Origin: Hymenobacter aquaticus
GTDB taxonomy: Bacteria; Bacteroidota; Bacteroidia; Cytophagales; Hymenobacteraceae
Reading direction: 5' to 3'
Length of the DNA: 64,000 nucleotides
Assembly: GCF_004765605.1 (NCBI RefSeq)
Contig: NZ_SRLC01000001.1
Coordinates: 1,364,001 to 1,428,000, forward strand
Each line of letters opens with the position of its first letter. Within the stretch, counting starts at the first letter, position 1. The notes beneath the pieces were generated by a model. That model did not search any database. It was not told the origin of the DNA and worked only from the letters and a program-made list of their open reading frames with translations. Both the position numbers and the translations under genes were made by a program. Shown in pieces: positions 1 through 8,786 of the stretch.

Positions 1-1656
1 GCCGTTGGCGGCCTGGGGCTTGGCCACGGCGGGCCCAATGGCGGGGTGGCGCAGCACCAGCTGGGTGAAATACTGGGCACCAGGCTCCCCTTCGTTGGCG
101 GAAGGCACAAACTGCAGGGCAATCTGGGGAAAGCGCTGCAGCAGGGTTTCGTTGCGCAGCAGCCCGGCCCGCCGGTCTTCCACCAAGGCCCGCAGCAGCA
201 CGTTCCAGCTGTTGCGCGTGTCAATCAGCACCCGCATGCGGGCCAGGGGCTGGGTTTCCTGCAGAAAGGCCACCTGCGTGGGCGAGCGGCTCCAGACCTC
301 GCCGGCCGCCACGTCGGTCAGCCAGAGCCGCAGGGCCGCCGCATCCTCGCCAAACACCACGTAGTTGCCGACCTGCGCCACGGCCGGCGCACTGAAGCCC
401 GTAAACAGGGAGCCCAGCAGCCGGGTGGGCAGCTCGGGTACGCCGGTCTGGTACATCTGGTAGGGCCCCACCCGCTCGAAGGCCGGACTCACGCCATTCA
501 GCCGCCGCAGCTGCCCCAGCAGGGTGGCCACCTTCACCGGGGCCGCGCAGTAGGCCAGGGCCAGCTTGGCGGGCCGGATGCGGGCCGAGGGCGTGGCCAG
601 GTAGCACAGAGCCGCTTCCTCGGTCAGCTGGGCGGCCAGGCTGTCGATCAGCGGGGCGGCCTGCTGGCCCAGCGAGTCGGCGGGCAGAGCAGCGGGGCGG
701 GCGGCCCGCAGCACCTGCGCCCGGTCGAGCCCCAGGTGCACCAGGATGGCCGTGCGCAGGGAAAGCACCTCGGCCATGCGCAGGCGCTGGGCCGGCTGCA
801 GGCGCAGGCGCTGGTGCAGGCTGCCCCGGGCCGTTTCGGGGTTGGCAAAGCCGTTGAGCACAACTTTGTTGCCGGCCAGCTTCAGCTCAAACTGCCCGTT
901 GCGGGCCAGGCTGGTGGCGGCCACCACGCCGGGCTGGGCCTCGGCCCGGAAAAACACGTTCAGAAACTGCGGAATGCGCCGGTAGTTGATCAGCAGCGTA
1001 GCATCCACGTCCTTGAGTTGCAGGAAGTCGGTGCTCTGGAAATCGGCGGCTACGGACGGCAGCGAGGGGTGCAGCAGGCGCTGCACCACGGCTTCCACCA
1101 GCCCAGCGTTGGCACTCACGATAAGGTGGTTGCGGTAGTTGAAAAAGGTGATTCCCTCGCCGGTGGCCCGCTCCCGGATGTCGGTCAGCTGCTCGCCCTG
1201 GTAGTCGCGGATGCCGACCTGATAGCGCGGGTCGCGGCCCAGGCCATCGACCAGGGTGCGCACCTGCCGGTATTCGCGCACGCTCCCGATGGGCACCTGA
1301 AACAGCACGTCGAAGGTGTGCGGGGCGGTGACGTGCACCGAGGTCAGCACCTTTTTGGTGCCTAGAAACCGCAGCAGCGTGTTGCGCGTGCCCGTGATGC
1401 TGTCGACCAGCGTCACGTGCTCTTCCACCTGCTGGAAGTAGCGCACGGCCGTCAGATTGTCCCAGATCTGGGTTTCCTTCAGGTGGCGCACCAGCGTGGC
1501 ATGGTCGCGGGTGGCGGCCACAAACACGGCGTCGTCGGGCACCAGCGCCCAGGGGTCGACGGGCACGCGGGCCACGGCGCGGCGGTAGTACACATAGGAG
1601 CCGAGGGCCGAAACCAGCAGCAGGCCTATCAGAAACACCAGTAGCTTTTGCGACAT
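1..1656 (-). CDS. Membrane-anchored hypothetical protein, DUF3352-like, C-terminus cut by window edge
   Basis: An uninterrupted frame runs from an ATG at 1656 off the left edge, giving 552 codons without a stop. Residues 5-23 form one N-terminal membrane segment (LLVFLIGLLLVSALGSYVY) followed by a basic YYRR stop, so the bulk is probably periplasmic. Just after it comes DPWALVPDDAVFVAATRD, a pattern I associate with Bacteroidota DUF3352-like proteins, which often begin with a DP-x-LVP-x-DA segment. The rest reads as ordinary globular protein (for example YQVGIRDYQGEQLTDIRE and FLQLKDVDATLLINYRR). Several plus-strand open frames over it are shadows caused by GC-rich third positions. Function is unknown; the family name is tentative. 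Confidence 0.8.
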   Translation of the reverse strand, partial: MSQKLLVFLIGLLLVSALGSYVYYRRAVARVPVDPWALVPDDAVFVAATRDHATLVRHLKETQIWDNLTAVRYFQQVEEHVTLVDSITGTRNTLLRFLGTKKVLTSVHVTAPHTFDVLFQVPIGSVREYRQVRTLVDGLGRDPRYQVGIRDYQGEQLTDIRERATGEGITFFNYRNHLIVSANAGLVEAVVQRLLHPSLPSVAADFQSTDFLQLKDVDATLLINYRRIPQFLNVFFRAEAQPGVVAATSLARNGQFELKLAGNKVVLNGFANPETARGSLHQRLRLQPAQRLRMAEVLSLRTAILVHLGLDRAQVLRAARPAALPADSLGQQAAPLIDSLAAQLTEEAALCYLATPSARIRPAKLALAYCAAPVKVATLLGQLRRLNGVSPAFERVGPYQMYQTGVPELPTRLLGSLFTGFSAPAVAQVGNYVVFGEDAAALRLWLTDVAAGEVWSRSPTQVAFLQETQPLARMRVLIDTRNSWNVLLRALVEDRRAGLLRNETLLQRFPQIALQFVPSANEGEPGAQYFTQLVLRHPAIGPAVAKPQAANG

Positions 1657-1973
1657 TACGCGGGTAACGGTGGGAAATGCGGGCGGCAAAAATAGCTATT
1701 CGCCGCCCAACTGCGCCGCTTGGGTCCGGGCTGGCCGCACGTGTACCCGCCCGCGGCTGTTTTCCGGGCGCACGGCGGGCACTTGGCGTAGCTGGTTACG
1801 CGCCGTGGGCCCGTAGCGTTCCGGTGGCGGGCTCAGCGGAGCCGACCAACTTGCGGGGCGGCAGCAGAAACCGGCGACCAGGCCTTATTCACTTATTCAT
1901 ATATCCGAGCACTTTACGTGCGGCCGGTGTGGGTCTGAATCGTATCTTGGGCAAGATACACGCTTTCCCTGCC
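1657..1973. other. Divergent intergenic region, 317 bp
   Basis: This stretch separates the minus-strand DUF3352-like gene from the plus-strand lipoprotein gene. An open frame covers it in phase with the downstream gene, but its translation is low-complexity Arg/Gly/Pro sequence and lies upstream of an obvious lipoprotein signal, so I treat it as non-coding. A weak -7-like box TATCTTGG sits at 1943-1950, about 24 bp before the next start; no -33 box matches. Nothing else was seen. Confidence 0.4.
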
Positions 1974-2540
1974 ATGCTCCGTCGTTGCTGCCTGCTGCTG
2001 ATTGTCCCCTTGCTGAGCACCGGCTGCTTCCAGATCCGGGAGCCCGAGCCCGCCGACGCGGCCAGCGACTGGCTGGCTCCCACCCAGATTGACATTCTGC
2101 TGGCCAATTTCACCACTGCCGTGCAGCGCCTGAACGTACCCAACTACGAGCGGTGCTTCAGCGGCCCAGGCTACCGCTTCGTGCCCGACCCCACGGCCGC
2201 CGGCACCACGGCCTCGCTGTTTGCCAACTGGAGCGTGAGCGAGGAGCGCGACTACCTCAACAGCCTGCGCCGCCGCACCCTGCCCACGACCACCAACCAG
2301 CTGGTGCTCACCAACCGGCGCGACCAGTTTTTCACCACCGACTCGGCGGAGGTGTCGGCTTTGTACCAATTGCGCGTCACGCAGTCGGACACGGCGTTTC
2401 GGGCTACCTTGCTGGAAGGCAGCATCCGGCTGCTGGTGCGCCGGCGCAACAACGAGTGGAAGATTGCCGGCTGGCGCGACCAGCGCACCTCGGCCCGCCT
2501 GAGCTGGACGGACTTGAAAAAGTATTTTATTACCCGTTAA
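1974..2540 (+). CDS. Small lipoprotein, paralogue of the next gene
   Basis: Encodes 188 residues. The ATG at 1974 is chosen because it begins a lipoprotein signal, MLRRCCLLLIVPLLSTGC, with the lipobox Cys at residue 18; upstream in-frame sequence is not protein-like. The mature part starts with an acidic Pro-rich linker and then a NTF2-like-looking alpha+beta body (DILLANFTTAVQRLNVPNYERCF), ending in a strand-rich segment with EWKIAGWRDQR. The next gene has the same layout and a similar ending (DPWRMRSWYDRSEF), so the two look like tandem paralogues. I do not recognise a named family; the SnoaL/NTF2-like fold is an inference from pattern only. It is probably attached to a periplasmic membrane face. 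Confidence 0.8.
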   Translation: MLRRCCLLLIVPLLSTGCFQIREPEPADAASDWLAPTQIDILLANFTTAVQRLNVPNYERCFSGPGYRFVPDPTAAGTTASLFANWSVSEERDYLNSLRRRTLPTTTNQLVLTNRRDQFFTTDSAEVSALYQLRVTQSDTAFRATLLEGSIRLLVRRRNNEWKIAGWRDQRTSARLSWTDLKKYFITR

Positions 2541-2596
2541 CTTCCGGAATCGTCGGCGGTTTTCGCTGTGTCCTTCTTCCCCTTCCGGCTCCTGCC

Positions 2597-3154
2597 ATGC
2601 TGCCCTTTCTACCTGCCGCCCTTCGCTCCTTGCCGGCCCGCCATTGGGCGGGGTTAGCCGGCGCGGGGCTCCTGGTAGCAGCCGGGGCCTGCAACCCCTT
2701 TGCCCCCGGCCTCGACGACGCGCCCACCGACCCCAACCAGCTGCTGGGCAACCCCGTGACGGTGCGGGGCTTTTTTGAGCGGTTCCGGGCCAGCTACCAG
2801 CTGCGCGACTCCACGCTCTACGGGCAGCTGCTGGACCGGCGCTTTACCTTCACCTTCCGCGACTTCGCCACCAACGTGGACCGCTCTTGGAACCGCGACG
2901 TGGAAGTAAATACCACCTACCGCCTGTTTCGGGCCGCCCGCACCGCCAACCTGCAGTGGACCCAGTACCTGCCCACCTCCGACACGGCTTTTTCGGATAC
3001 GCTGGCCTACGTGGAGCGCTCCTTCAGCCTCACCATCGAGCAGCGCGACAACCAGACCTTCACCGGGGCCGGCAGCGCCCGCCTGGTGCTGGTGCGCAAA
3101 AACCGCAACGACCCGTGGCGCATGCGCAGCTGGTACGACCGGAGCGAGTTCTAG
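2597..3154 (+). CDS. Small lipoprotein, paralogue of the previous gene
   Basis: Encodes 185 residues from the ATG at 2597. A signal peptide ends in a lipobox-like LLVAAGAC. The body contains TVRGFFERFRASYQLRDS, RRFTFTFRDF and a C-terminal strand LVLVRKNRNDPWRMRSWYD. Spacing, size and the W-x-x-x-x-W-x-D ending match the preceding lipoprotein, 56 bp upstream on the same strand, so they are likely co-transcribed duplicates that have diverged. Function is unknown; a ligand-binding NTF2-like cone fold is possible but not shown. Confidence 0.8.
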   Translation: MLPFLPAALRSLPARHWAGLAGAGLLVAAGACNPFAPGLDDAPTDPNQLLGNPVTVRGFFERFRASYQLRDSTLYGQLLDRRFTFTFRDFATNVDRSWNRDVEVNTTYRLFRAARTANLQWTQYLPTSDTAFSDTLAYVERSFSLTIEQRDNQTFTGAGSARLVLVRKNRNDPWRMRSWYDRSEF

Positions 3155-3242
3155 GCGGCCCCGGGGGTACCCGCCCGCGTATCCCGCTACCCGGCCCGGC
3201 CGACAATAGCTATTCTGGCATTTTAACCAGTTATTTGCCAGT

Positions 3243-4166
3243 ATGCGTAGCACTCGTGCCCTTCTGATTTGGCTTATTATTAGCGTTTCTGCAGCTGAAG
3301 CTTTTGCCCAGTCTTCGATTCGTAAAATCGAGAAAAGCGGCCTGCAAAAGTTAGAACAGAAGGACTACGCCGGGGCCCAGGCTGATTTCGAGAAAGTAGT
3401 CCAGGCACAGCCGACCAATGCCGAAGCCATTATTCACCGGGGCGAATGCAAGGTAGAGCAGCAGGATTATACCGGCGCCGAAGCAGACTACACCCGCGCC
3501 CTGGCCTTACAACCTCAGTCGGTGGCGGCTCTGGCTTATCGGGGCTCGGCCCGGCGCCTGTTAGAGCACTATGAGGCAGCTCTCACCGATTTTGATGCCG
3601 CTCTGGCCCTCGCGCCTACGCATCCGGTTATTTTCTGCAACCGTGGTTCTACCAAATTTGCGCTGGGCGATACCCTGGGTGCCCTGCGCGACTTCGACCG
3701 GGCGCTGGAACTGGACCCCGCCAATATGGAGGCCCGCTTCAACCGCGGAGTGGTGAGGCTCAATGCCGAGCAGTACGCTGGCGTAGTTGAGGATATGACC
3801 TATTACCTGAAGGTCTACCCGGCTACTGCCGATGCGTATGTGGGCCGCAGTTCGGCCGAGTTTGGCCTTAAGCAGTATGCCAAGGCTCTGGCCGATATCA
3901 ACACGGCGCTGCAACTGCTGCCCAACCAAGCCGAAAATCACCTCTGGAAAGGCTTTATTGAAGAAACCCTGGGCCATCAGCAAGCCGCCGACCTCGCCTA
4001 TCAGCAAGCCCTGACCCTGTATGGCGACACCGGACGTTTTTATCAGGTTCGGGGTGACTGGCACGACGAAAACCACAACCGCGCCGGCGCCTGCCGCGAC
4101 TGGAGCCAAGCCGCTGCCGCCGGCAGCCGCGAAGCCCAGGCAACTCTGGCGGCCAAGTGCCACTAG
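3243..4166 (+). CDS. Secreted TPR-repeat protein
   Basis: Encodes 307 residues. A signal peptide (about residues 1-22, ending AEAFAQ) is followed by a run of tetratricopeptide repeats with the usual W/L-G-Y-A-F-A-P spacing, for example DYAGAQADFEKVVQAQPTNA, DYTGAEADYTRALALQPQSV and TLGALRDFDRALELDPANM. I count about seven repeats. A short C-terminal tail (NRAGACRDWSQAAAAGSREA) resembles a Sel1/TPR cap with two Cys. TPR solenoids hold other proteins; no partner can be read from the neighbourhood. It stands alone, 88 bp after the small lipoproteins and 63 bp before the permease. Confidence 0.88.
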   Translation: MRSTRALLIWLIISVSAAEAFAQSSIRKIEKSGLQKLEQKDYAGAQADFEKVVQAQPTNAEAIIHRGECKVEQQDYTGAEADYTRALALQPQSVAALAYRGSARRLLEHYEAALTDFDAALALAPTHPVIFCNRGSTKFALGDTLGALRDFDRALELDPANMEARFNRGVVRLNAEQYAGVVEDMTYYLKVYPATADAYVGRSSAEFGLKQYAKALADINTALQLLPNQAENHLWKGFIEETLGHQQAADLAYQQALTLYGDTGRFYQVRGDWHDENHNRAGACRDWSQAAAAGSREAQATLAAKCH

Positions 4167-4229
4167 GCTAGCCTTCCATACTCACTCCTCTAAGCTCCTA
4201 TTTCCTACCTGTTTTCCATCTGCTTCCGC

Positions 4230-5723
4230 ATGAGCGACCCGCAACCCCAAGGCCACTTTCAGCGCGCCATTACCCTTTTCGACGCCGTCATGATCGTGAC
4301 CGGCAGCATGATTGGCTCCGGTATCTTCATCGTCTCGGCCGATATCTCCCGGCAGGTCGGCTCCAGCGGCTGGCTGCTGGTGGTCTGGCTGCTCACGGGC
4401 GTTATCACCCTGGCCGGGGCCGTGAGCTACGGCGAGCTGGCCTCCATGTTTCCCAAAGTCGGCGGCCAGTACGTGTACCTGCGCGAGGCCTACAACAAGC
4501 TGGTGGCCTTTCTGTACGGCTGGACGCTGTTCCTGGTCATCCAGACCGGGGTAATTGCGGCCGTGGGCGTGGCCTTCGCCAAGTTTACCGGCGTGCTGGT
4601 GCCCTGGTTTAGCGTCAAGAACATCCTGTTCAAAACCGGGCCGCTGGTGGGCGACTACGCCTTCGAGTTCAGTAGCGTGCAGCTGCTGGCCATCCTGCTG
4701 ATCATCGGCATTACGGCCATTAACGCCCGGGGCGTGCGGGCCGGCAAGCTGATTCAGAACGTGCTCAGCAGCACCAAGCTCGTGGCCCTGGCCCTGCTCA
4801 TTCTCGGCGGCCTGGCCCTGGGCCTGAACGCGGAAGCCGTGCAGGCCAACTTCCACGACATGTGGACCGCGGTGCGCTACCCGGCTCCCGGCGTGTCGGC
4901 GGCCCCGCTCCCGCTGGGCGTGAGCGGCCTGGTCGTCGCCATCGGCATGGCCATGACCGGTTCCCTGTTCTCCTCCGACTCCTGGAACAACATCGGCTTC
5001 GCGGGCGAGGAAATCGTGAACCCCGAGCGGACGCTGGTGCGCAGCATGGCCATCGGCACGGCCATCGTGACGGCGCTCTACATTCTGGTCAACGTGGTGT
5101 ACCTGCTGGCTTTGCCGCTGGTCGGCTCGCCGGAGGCAACTACCCTGGCCGGGCGCGGCATTCAGTACGCCACCGACGACCGGGTGGCCACCGCCGTGGC
5201 CGAGCACGTGCTCGGGCCGGCCGGGGCCGTGGTCATGGCCGTGCTCATCATGCTCAGCACCTTTGGCGCCAACAACGGCATCATCCTCTCCGGAGCCCGG
5301 GCCTACTACGCCATGGCCAAGGACGGGGTGTTCTTTTCGGGCCTGGCCCGGCTGAACGCGGCCGGCGTACCCAACCGCGCGCTGTGGGCCCAGTGCCTGT
5401 GGGCCTGCCTGCTCTGCCTCAGCGGCTCGTACGGGCAGCTGCTCAACTACGTGATGTTCTCCGTTATCCTGTTCTACGTCGTGACCATCGTCGGCATTTT
5501 CGTGCTGCGCCGCACCCGGCCCGAGGCCCCGCGCCCCTACCGCGCCTGGGGCTACCCCGTGCTGCCCATCATCTACGTGGTGCTGGCCTCGGTTTTCTGC
5601 GTTATTCTGCTGGTGGCCGACGACACGGCCCTGTTCTCGCGCCGCGGCCTGATGCTGGTGGCCCTGGGCATTCCGGTGTACTTCCTTTTCGGCAAGCGCT
5701 TCGCCAATAACCCGACTGAATAG
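4230..5723 (+). CDS. APC-family amino-acid permease
   Basis: Encodes 497 residues with about twelve hydrophobic spans. The N-terminus has the APC-superfamily helix-1 signature (VTGSMIGSGIFIVSADISRQ), whose broken helix GSGIF binds the amino-acid backbone, followed by YGELASMFPKVGGQYVYLRE, typical of the LAT/YkbA branch. It moves amino acids across the inner membrane, as exchanger or proton symporter; the substrate cannot be read from sequence. The gene is monocistronic: a strong intrinsic terminator follows 22 bp after the stop. The length is normal for the family. Confidence 0.92.
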   Translation: MSDPQPQGHFQRAITLFDAVMIVTGSMIGSGIFIVSADISRQVGSSGWLLVVWLLTGVITLAGAVSYGELASMFPKVGGQYVYLREAYNKLVAFLYGWTLFLVIQTGVIAAVGVAFAKFTGVLVPWFSVKNILFKTGPLVGDYAFEFSSVQLLAILLIIGITAINARGVRAGKLIQNVLSSTKLVALALLILGGLALGLNAEAVQANFHDMWTAVRYPAPGVSAAPLPLGVSGLVVAIGMAMTGSLFSSDSWNNIGFAGEEIVNPERTLVRSMAIGTAIVTALYILVNVVYLLALPLVGSPEATTLAGRGIQYATDDRVATAVAEHVLGPAGAVVMAVLIMLSTFGANNGIILSGARAYYAMAKDGVFFSGLARLNAAGVPNRALWAQCLWACLLCLSGSYGQLLNYVMFSVILFYVVTIVGIFVLRRTRPEAPRPYRAWGYPVLPIIYVVLASVFCVILLVADDTALFSRRGLMLVALGIPVYFLFGKRFANNPTE

Positions 5724-5745
5724 CCGCTGGCTGAGTGAAACAAAA

Positions 5746-5773
5746 AAAGGCCGCCCGATACCGGGCGGCCTTT
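5746..5773. terminator. Bidirectional intrinsic terminator
   Basis: A perfect 12-bp stem (AAAGGCCGCCCG with its complement) closes a 4-nt loop. A-rich sequence precedes it and T-rich sequence follows, so it can end both the permease and the convergent gene at 5796. Confidence 0.9.
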
Positions 5774-5795
5774 GTGTTTCTGTAGCAAGTGAGTA

Positions 5796-6485
5796 TTACC
5801 GGCGGCGGCGGCGGCCGCCTTCGGCCGGGGTCAGCGTCACATTCACCGGCTGCCCGCCTTTGGCGCGCAGCTCCTGGTCCTGGTAGCCGCCGTAGCCGTA
5901 CACCAGCGTGTTGTCGCCGGCGGGCACTTCCAGGGTGTAGTTGCCATTGGCATCGGTGCCGGTACCCTTGCGCGAGCCTTTTACCAGTACCGTCGCCCCC
6001 GCCAGGGGCCGGCCGTTTTCGTCCAGAATGCGGCCCGAGAGCGTAACCGACGCGGGTTCGGCAGCAACCGGCGCCGGGGCGGCAGCGACTTCCGGCTCGG
6101 GAGCAGCTTCAGCGGGGGCCATCATAGCGGGCTGCACGGGCTGCGCGGCCGCTACGGCCGGGGCGGCCACGGGCTGGGCCACTGGTTTTTTAGCCGTCGT
6201 CAGGGCGGCTACGGTGGCTTCGGCGGGCATTGTTTCGGGCTTTTCTTCCACGGGTCGGGTACCCGTCACGGTAGCGTCGCCGAGCACGATGGAGGGCATT
6301 ACGCTGGAAATGGCCGACTTCGCCGTTTTGACCGGAACGAAAGCGTAGCCCAGGCCGGCAAATAGGACAATAGCCCCAACAATGATTGCCAGCCGGCCAT
6401 TACCCGACGAGAGTTCGTCCTCTTCGCTGGCCAGCAGCGCGGTTTCGTCGTTTTCTGGTTCCGTAACGGGAGTAGAGTTGCTCAT
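5796..6485 (-). CDS. Single-span membrane protein with CarboxypepD-like domain
   Basis: Encodes 229 residues: an acidic cytoplasmic start, one membrane span (LAIIVGAIVLFAGLGYAFV, about residues 34-52), a long Ala/Pro/Glu-rich linker, and a C-terminal carboxypeptidase-regulatory-like beta-sandwich (VTLSGRILDENGRPLAGATV ... GTGTDANGNYTLEVPAGDN). The tail ends RRRRR. In Bacteroidota this domain usually opens TonB-dependent receptors; here it sits at the end of a spacer, as in TonB-like or anti-sigma-type anchors, but there is no TonB C-domain. A span-linker-domain design suggests it reaches across the periplasm. Role unknown. Confidence 0.8.
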   Translation of the reverse strand: MSNSTPVTEPENDETALLASEEDELSSGNGRLAIIVGAIVLFAGLGYAFVPVKTAKSAISSVMPSIVLGDATVTGTRPVEEKPETMPAEATVAALTTAKKPVAQPVAAPAVAAAQPVQPAMMAPAEAAPEPEVAAAPAPVAAEPASVTLSGRILDENGRPLAGATVLVKGSRKGTGTDANGNYTLEVPAGDNTLVYGYGGYQDQELRAKGGQPVNVTLTPAEGGRRRRR

Positions 6486-6789
6486 AGATGAGGGAAATTG
6501 GTGGGTTAAAAAGAGGTTCGGGGAAGCCGCAGAAAAGCAGCCGGTCCGCTTCAGAATGAAGCTTTTTCCTGGCGGCTTTAATTAGGGTTTCTAAAGATAT
6601 AGAAATAGTCATACAAGTACCCAACATTTCTGCAACCCTACCGCGCATTTTCTCGTAGCTGGGGTCCCGCGCTGAGGGTTAACCCGTTGCGGGCTCCGAG
6701 GTTCCGTCGGCCGGCGCCAACCGAGCCGGCGCGCCACAAAAAAGCCCCGCCCAAAACGGGGCGGGGCTTTTGCTTGACGGCAGGGCCGG
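6486..6789. other. Intergenic region, 304 bp, with AT-rich promoter side
   Basis: The part next to the 5796-6485 gene (about 6550-6640) is AT-rich compared with its surroundings and carries, on the minus strand, a -7-like TATCTTTA near 6590; this is a plausible but weak promoter. The distal part holds the terminator at 6740-6771. I see no gene here. Confidence 0.4.
6740..6771. terminator. Bidirectional intrinsic terminator
   Basis: A 13-bp stem, AAAAGCCCCGCCC paired with its complement around a 6-nt loop. On the minus strand it lies about 20 bp after the stop of the 6790-7167 gene and ends in a U run. Confidence 0.88.
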
Positions 6790-7167
6790 TTAGTCGCGGG
6801 GCGTGCGGGGCGGGCCGCTGGGCTCTTTCTCGCCAAACTTCTGCTCCCGGGTCCGGATGTCCATGTCCTTCTCGTAGCTGCCCTCGTTTTCGAAGCCGGG
6901 GCCCTGGGCCTGCTCGCCGGCGCCGTGGTGGTCGTTGGCGCCGTGCGGCGTCAGGTCGTCGCCGCCGATGTGCAGGTTTTCGAGCTGGTCTTTCTGGTTG
7001 CTGCGCTGGGTGTAGCCGTTGGCGCCCATGTTGCGGTGGGCCGACGGGTCGTCGGACGCCTTGCCGTTGCTTTCACCTTCCTTGTACTCGCGCTCCTTTT
7101 CCAGGCCCTCGTTTTTGCTGAGGCCGGCGGCGGCGGTGATGTCTTCGTTTTCGTTATCGGTAGCCAT
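6790..7167 (-). CDS. Small hydrophilic, probably disordered protein
   Basis: Encodes 125 residues, very rich in Asp, Glu, Asn, Gly and Lys, with no hydrophobic core and no Cys (MATDNENEDITAAAGLSKNE at the start, KFGEKEPSGPPRTPRD at the end). The composition is that of hydrophilin or stress-protection proteins; a homology claim is not possible from sequence alone. It has its own terminator and is divergent from the FAD oxidoreductase operon, sharing a 189-bp upstream region with it. Coding is supported by codon bias and by the terminator placement. Confidence 0.7.
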   Translation of the reverse strand: MATDNENEDITAAAGLSKNEGLEKEREYKEGESNGKASDDPSAHRNMGANGYTQRSNQKDQLENLHIGGDDLTPHGANDHHGAGEQAQGPGFENEGSYEKDMDIRTREQKFGEKEPSGPPRTPRD

Positions 7168-7306
7168 GATGCGGGGGCTTAGGTTGAAATTCGGGGTGGG
7201 ATTTGTATCTGCTTACGCACCAGCGCGGCGGAGGTTGGCTAGGCCGTTGAAGCTGCCAAAAGCCCCGGCCCGGCCGACCGGCAGCCGAAGTGTGGCGCCG
7301 GGCATC

Positions 7307-7314
7307 TACATTTG
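7307..7314 (+). promoter_or_regulatory. Bacteroidota -7 box of the redox operon
   Basis: TACATTTG fits the TAnnTTTG -7 consensus and lies 43 bp before the ATG at 7357. The expected TTTG -33 box is not present at a 19-bp spacing, so only the -7 element is supported. Confidence 0.5.
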
Positions 7315-7356
7315 CTTTCCGGCCTCTTCTTTTCATTTTCTGCTGCTCTCCTCCGT

Positions 7357-8685
7357 ATGCGTCTTCTCATTATCGGCAACGGCATTACCGGCGTCACGGC
7401 GGCCCTGACCGTGCGCCGCCTGCGGCCCGAGGCCCAGATTACGCTGGTTTCCGAGGAAAGTGAGCATCACTACTCCCGCACGGCCCTGATGTACGTGTAC
7501 ATGGGCCACCTGCGCTACCCCGACATCAAGCCCTACGAAGACTGGTTCTGGCGCGAAAACCGCCTGACGCTGGTGCACGCCACGGCTACCACCCTCGACA
7601 CGGACCGCCGGCAGGTAGCCCTCAGCAACGGGCAGACGCTGGGCTACGACACGCTGCTGCTGGCTACCGGCTCGGTGAGCCGCACTGCCGAGTGGCCGGG
7701 CCGTCACCTGCTGGGCGTGCAAAGCCTCTACGGCTTGCCCGACCTGGCGCTGATGGAGCAGCACACGCGCGGCATCGGGCAGGCCGTGGTGGTGGGCGGC
7801 GGCCTGATTGGGGTGGAGTTGGCCGAAATGCTGCACTCCCGGGGCATTGCGGCCACCGTGCTGGTGCGCGACGCCCACTACTGGGGCTCGGTGCTGCCGC
7901 CCGCCGAAGCCCGCCTGGTTGATCAGCAGCTGGAGGAGCACCACATAGCCGTGCGCTACCAGACCGAGCTGGCCGAAATCCTGGGGGATGCCGCGGGCCG
8001 GGTGCGGGCCGTGCGCACCACCGCCGGCGAGGAAATTGCCTGCCAGTGGGTGGGCCTGGCCACGGGCGTCGCGCCCAACCTGCGCCTGGCGCAAACCTCG
8101 GCCGTGGAAACCGACCGGGGCATTCTGATCGATGCGCTGCTGCAAACCAGCGTGCCCCACGTGTACGCGGCCGGCGACTGCGCCCAGCACCGGGAGCCGG
8201 GCCGGGGCGAAGTTTCCATTGAGCAGTTCTGGTACACGGGCCGCATGCAGGGCGAAACCGTGGCCCACACGATCTGCGGCGTGCCCACGCCCTACCGGCG
8301 CGGCGTGTGGTTCAACTCGGCCAAGTTTTTCAACCTCGAGTACCAGACCTACGGCCGCGTGCCCGCCGCGCCCGAAGCCGGCACCGACTCGTTTTACTGG
8401 GAGCACCCCAGCGGCCGGCACGCCTTGCGCATCAACTTTGGCAGCGCCCCGGGCTTTGCCGTGACGGGCTTTAACGCCCTGGGGCTGCGCCTGCGCCAGG
8501 CCACCTGCGAAGCCTGGATTACGGCCCAAACGCCCATCCGCACCGTCATGGCCGAGCTGGGCGCGGCCAACTTCGACCCCGAGTTTTTCCGCCAGCACGA
8601 GCCCGAGATGGTGCGGCAGTTCAACCAGCAGTTTCCGCAGCACGCCACGGCTCTGCGCCGGCGCAAAGGCCTATTTTCGCGCTGA
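7357..8685 (+). CDS. FAD/NAD(P)-dependent oxidoreductase
   Basis: Encodes 442 residues from the ATG at 7357, which places the FAD-binding GxGxxG motif (IIGNGITGVTAA) at residue 7, as usual. A second Rossmann fold (VVVGGGLIGVELAEML) binds NAD(P)H, and VYAAGDCAQ is the second FAD contact typical of the rubredoxin/nitrite-reductase (NirB-type) pyridine nucleotide-disulfide family. No redox-active CxxxxC pair is visible. It opens a four-gene run with a small membrane protein, a membrane 4Fe-4S protein and a SUMF1 lipoprotein, which suggests that it hands electrons from NAD(P)H to, or takes them from, the membrane partner. Substrate unknown. Confidence 0.9.
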   Translation: MRLLIIGNGITGVTAALTVRRLRPEAQITLVSEESEHHYSRTALMYVYMGHLRYPDIKPYEDWFWRENRLTLVHATATTLDTDRRQVALSNGQTLGYDTLLLATGSVSRTAEWPGRHLLGVQSLYGLPDLALMEQHTRGIGQAVVVGGGLIGVELAEMLHSRGIAATVLVRDAHYWGSVLPPAEARLVDQQLEEHHIAVRYQTELAEILGDAAGRVRAVRTTAGEEIACQWVGLATGVAPNLRLAQTSAVETDRGILIDALLQTSVPHVYAAGDCAQHREPGRGEVSIEQFWYTGRMQGETVAHTICGVPTPYRRGVWFNSAKFFNLEYQTYGRVPAAPEAGTDSFYWEHPSGRHALRINFGSAPGFAVTGFNALGLRLRQATCEAWITAQTPIRTVMAELGAANFDPEFFRQHEPEMVRQFNQQFPQHATALRRRKGLFSR

Positions 8686-8786
8686 GTGGTTTATTCGGCG
8701 GGCCGGGCGCAGGATTTTTCCCGGACCCACTGAATTATTCCGGCGGCCGGCCGCTTTTCCCTTTTTCCGCACGTTGCTTTCTTCTC

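Noticed and set aside
46..1365. Plus-strand open frame of 439 codons at the left edge
   Set aside because: Its translation is Gln/Gly/His-rich low-complexity sequence, while the minus strand gives a normal protein with a signal-anchor; it is an antisense shadow of GC-rich third positions.
4182..5207. Large antisense open frame over the permease gene
   Set aside because: Low-complexity His/Gly/Ala translation on the strand opposite a clear APC permease; shadow.
5796..6485. TonB protein
   Set aside because: It has the anchor and a Pro/Ala linker, but the C-terminus is a carboxypeptidase-regulatory-like domain with no TonB C-terminal motif.
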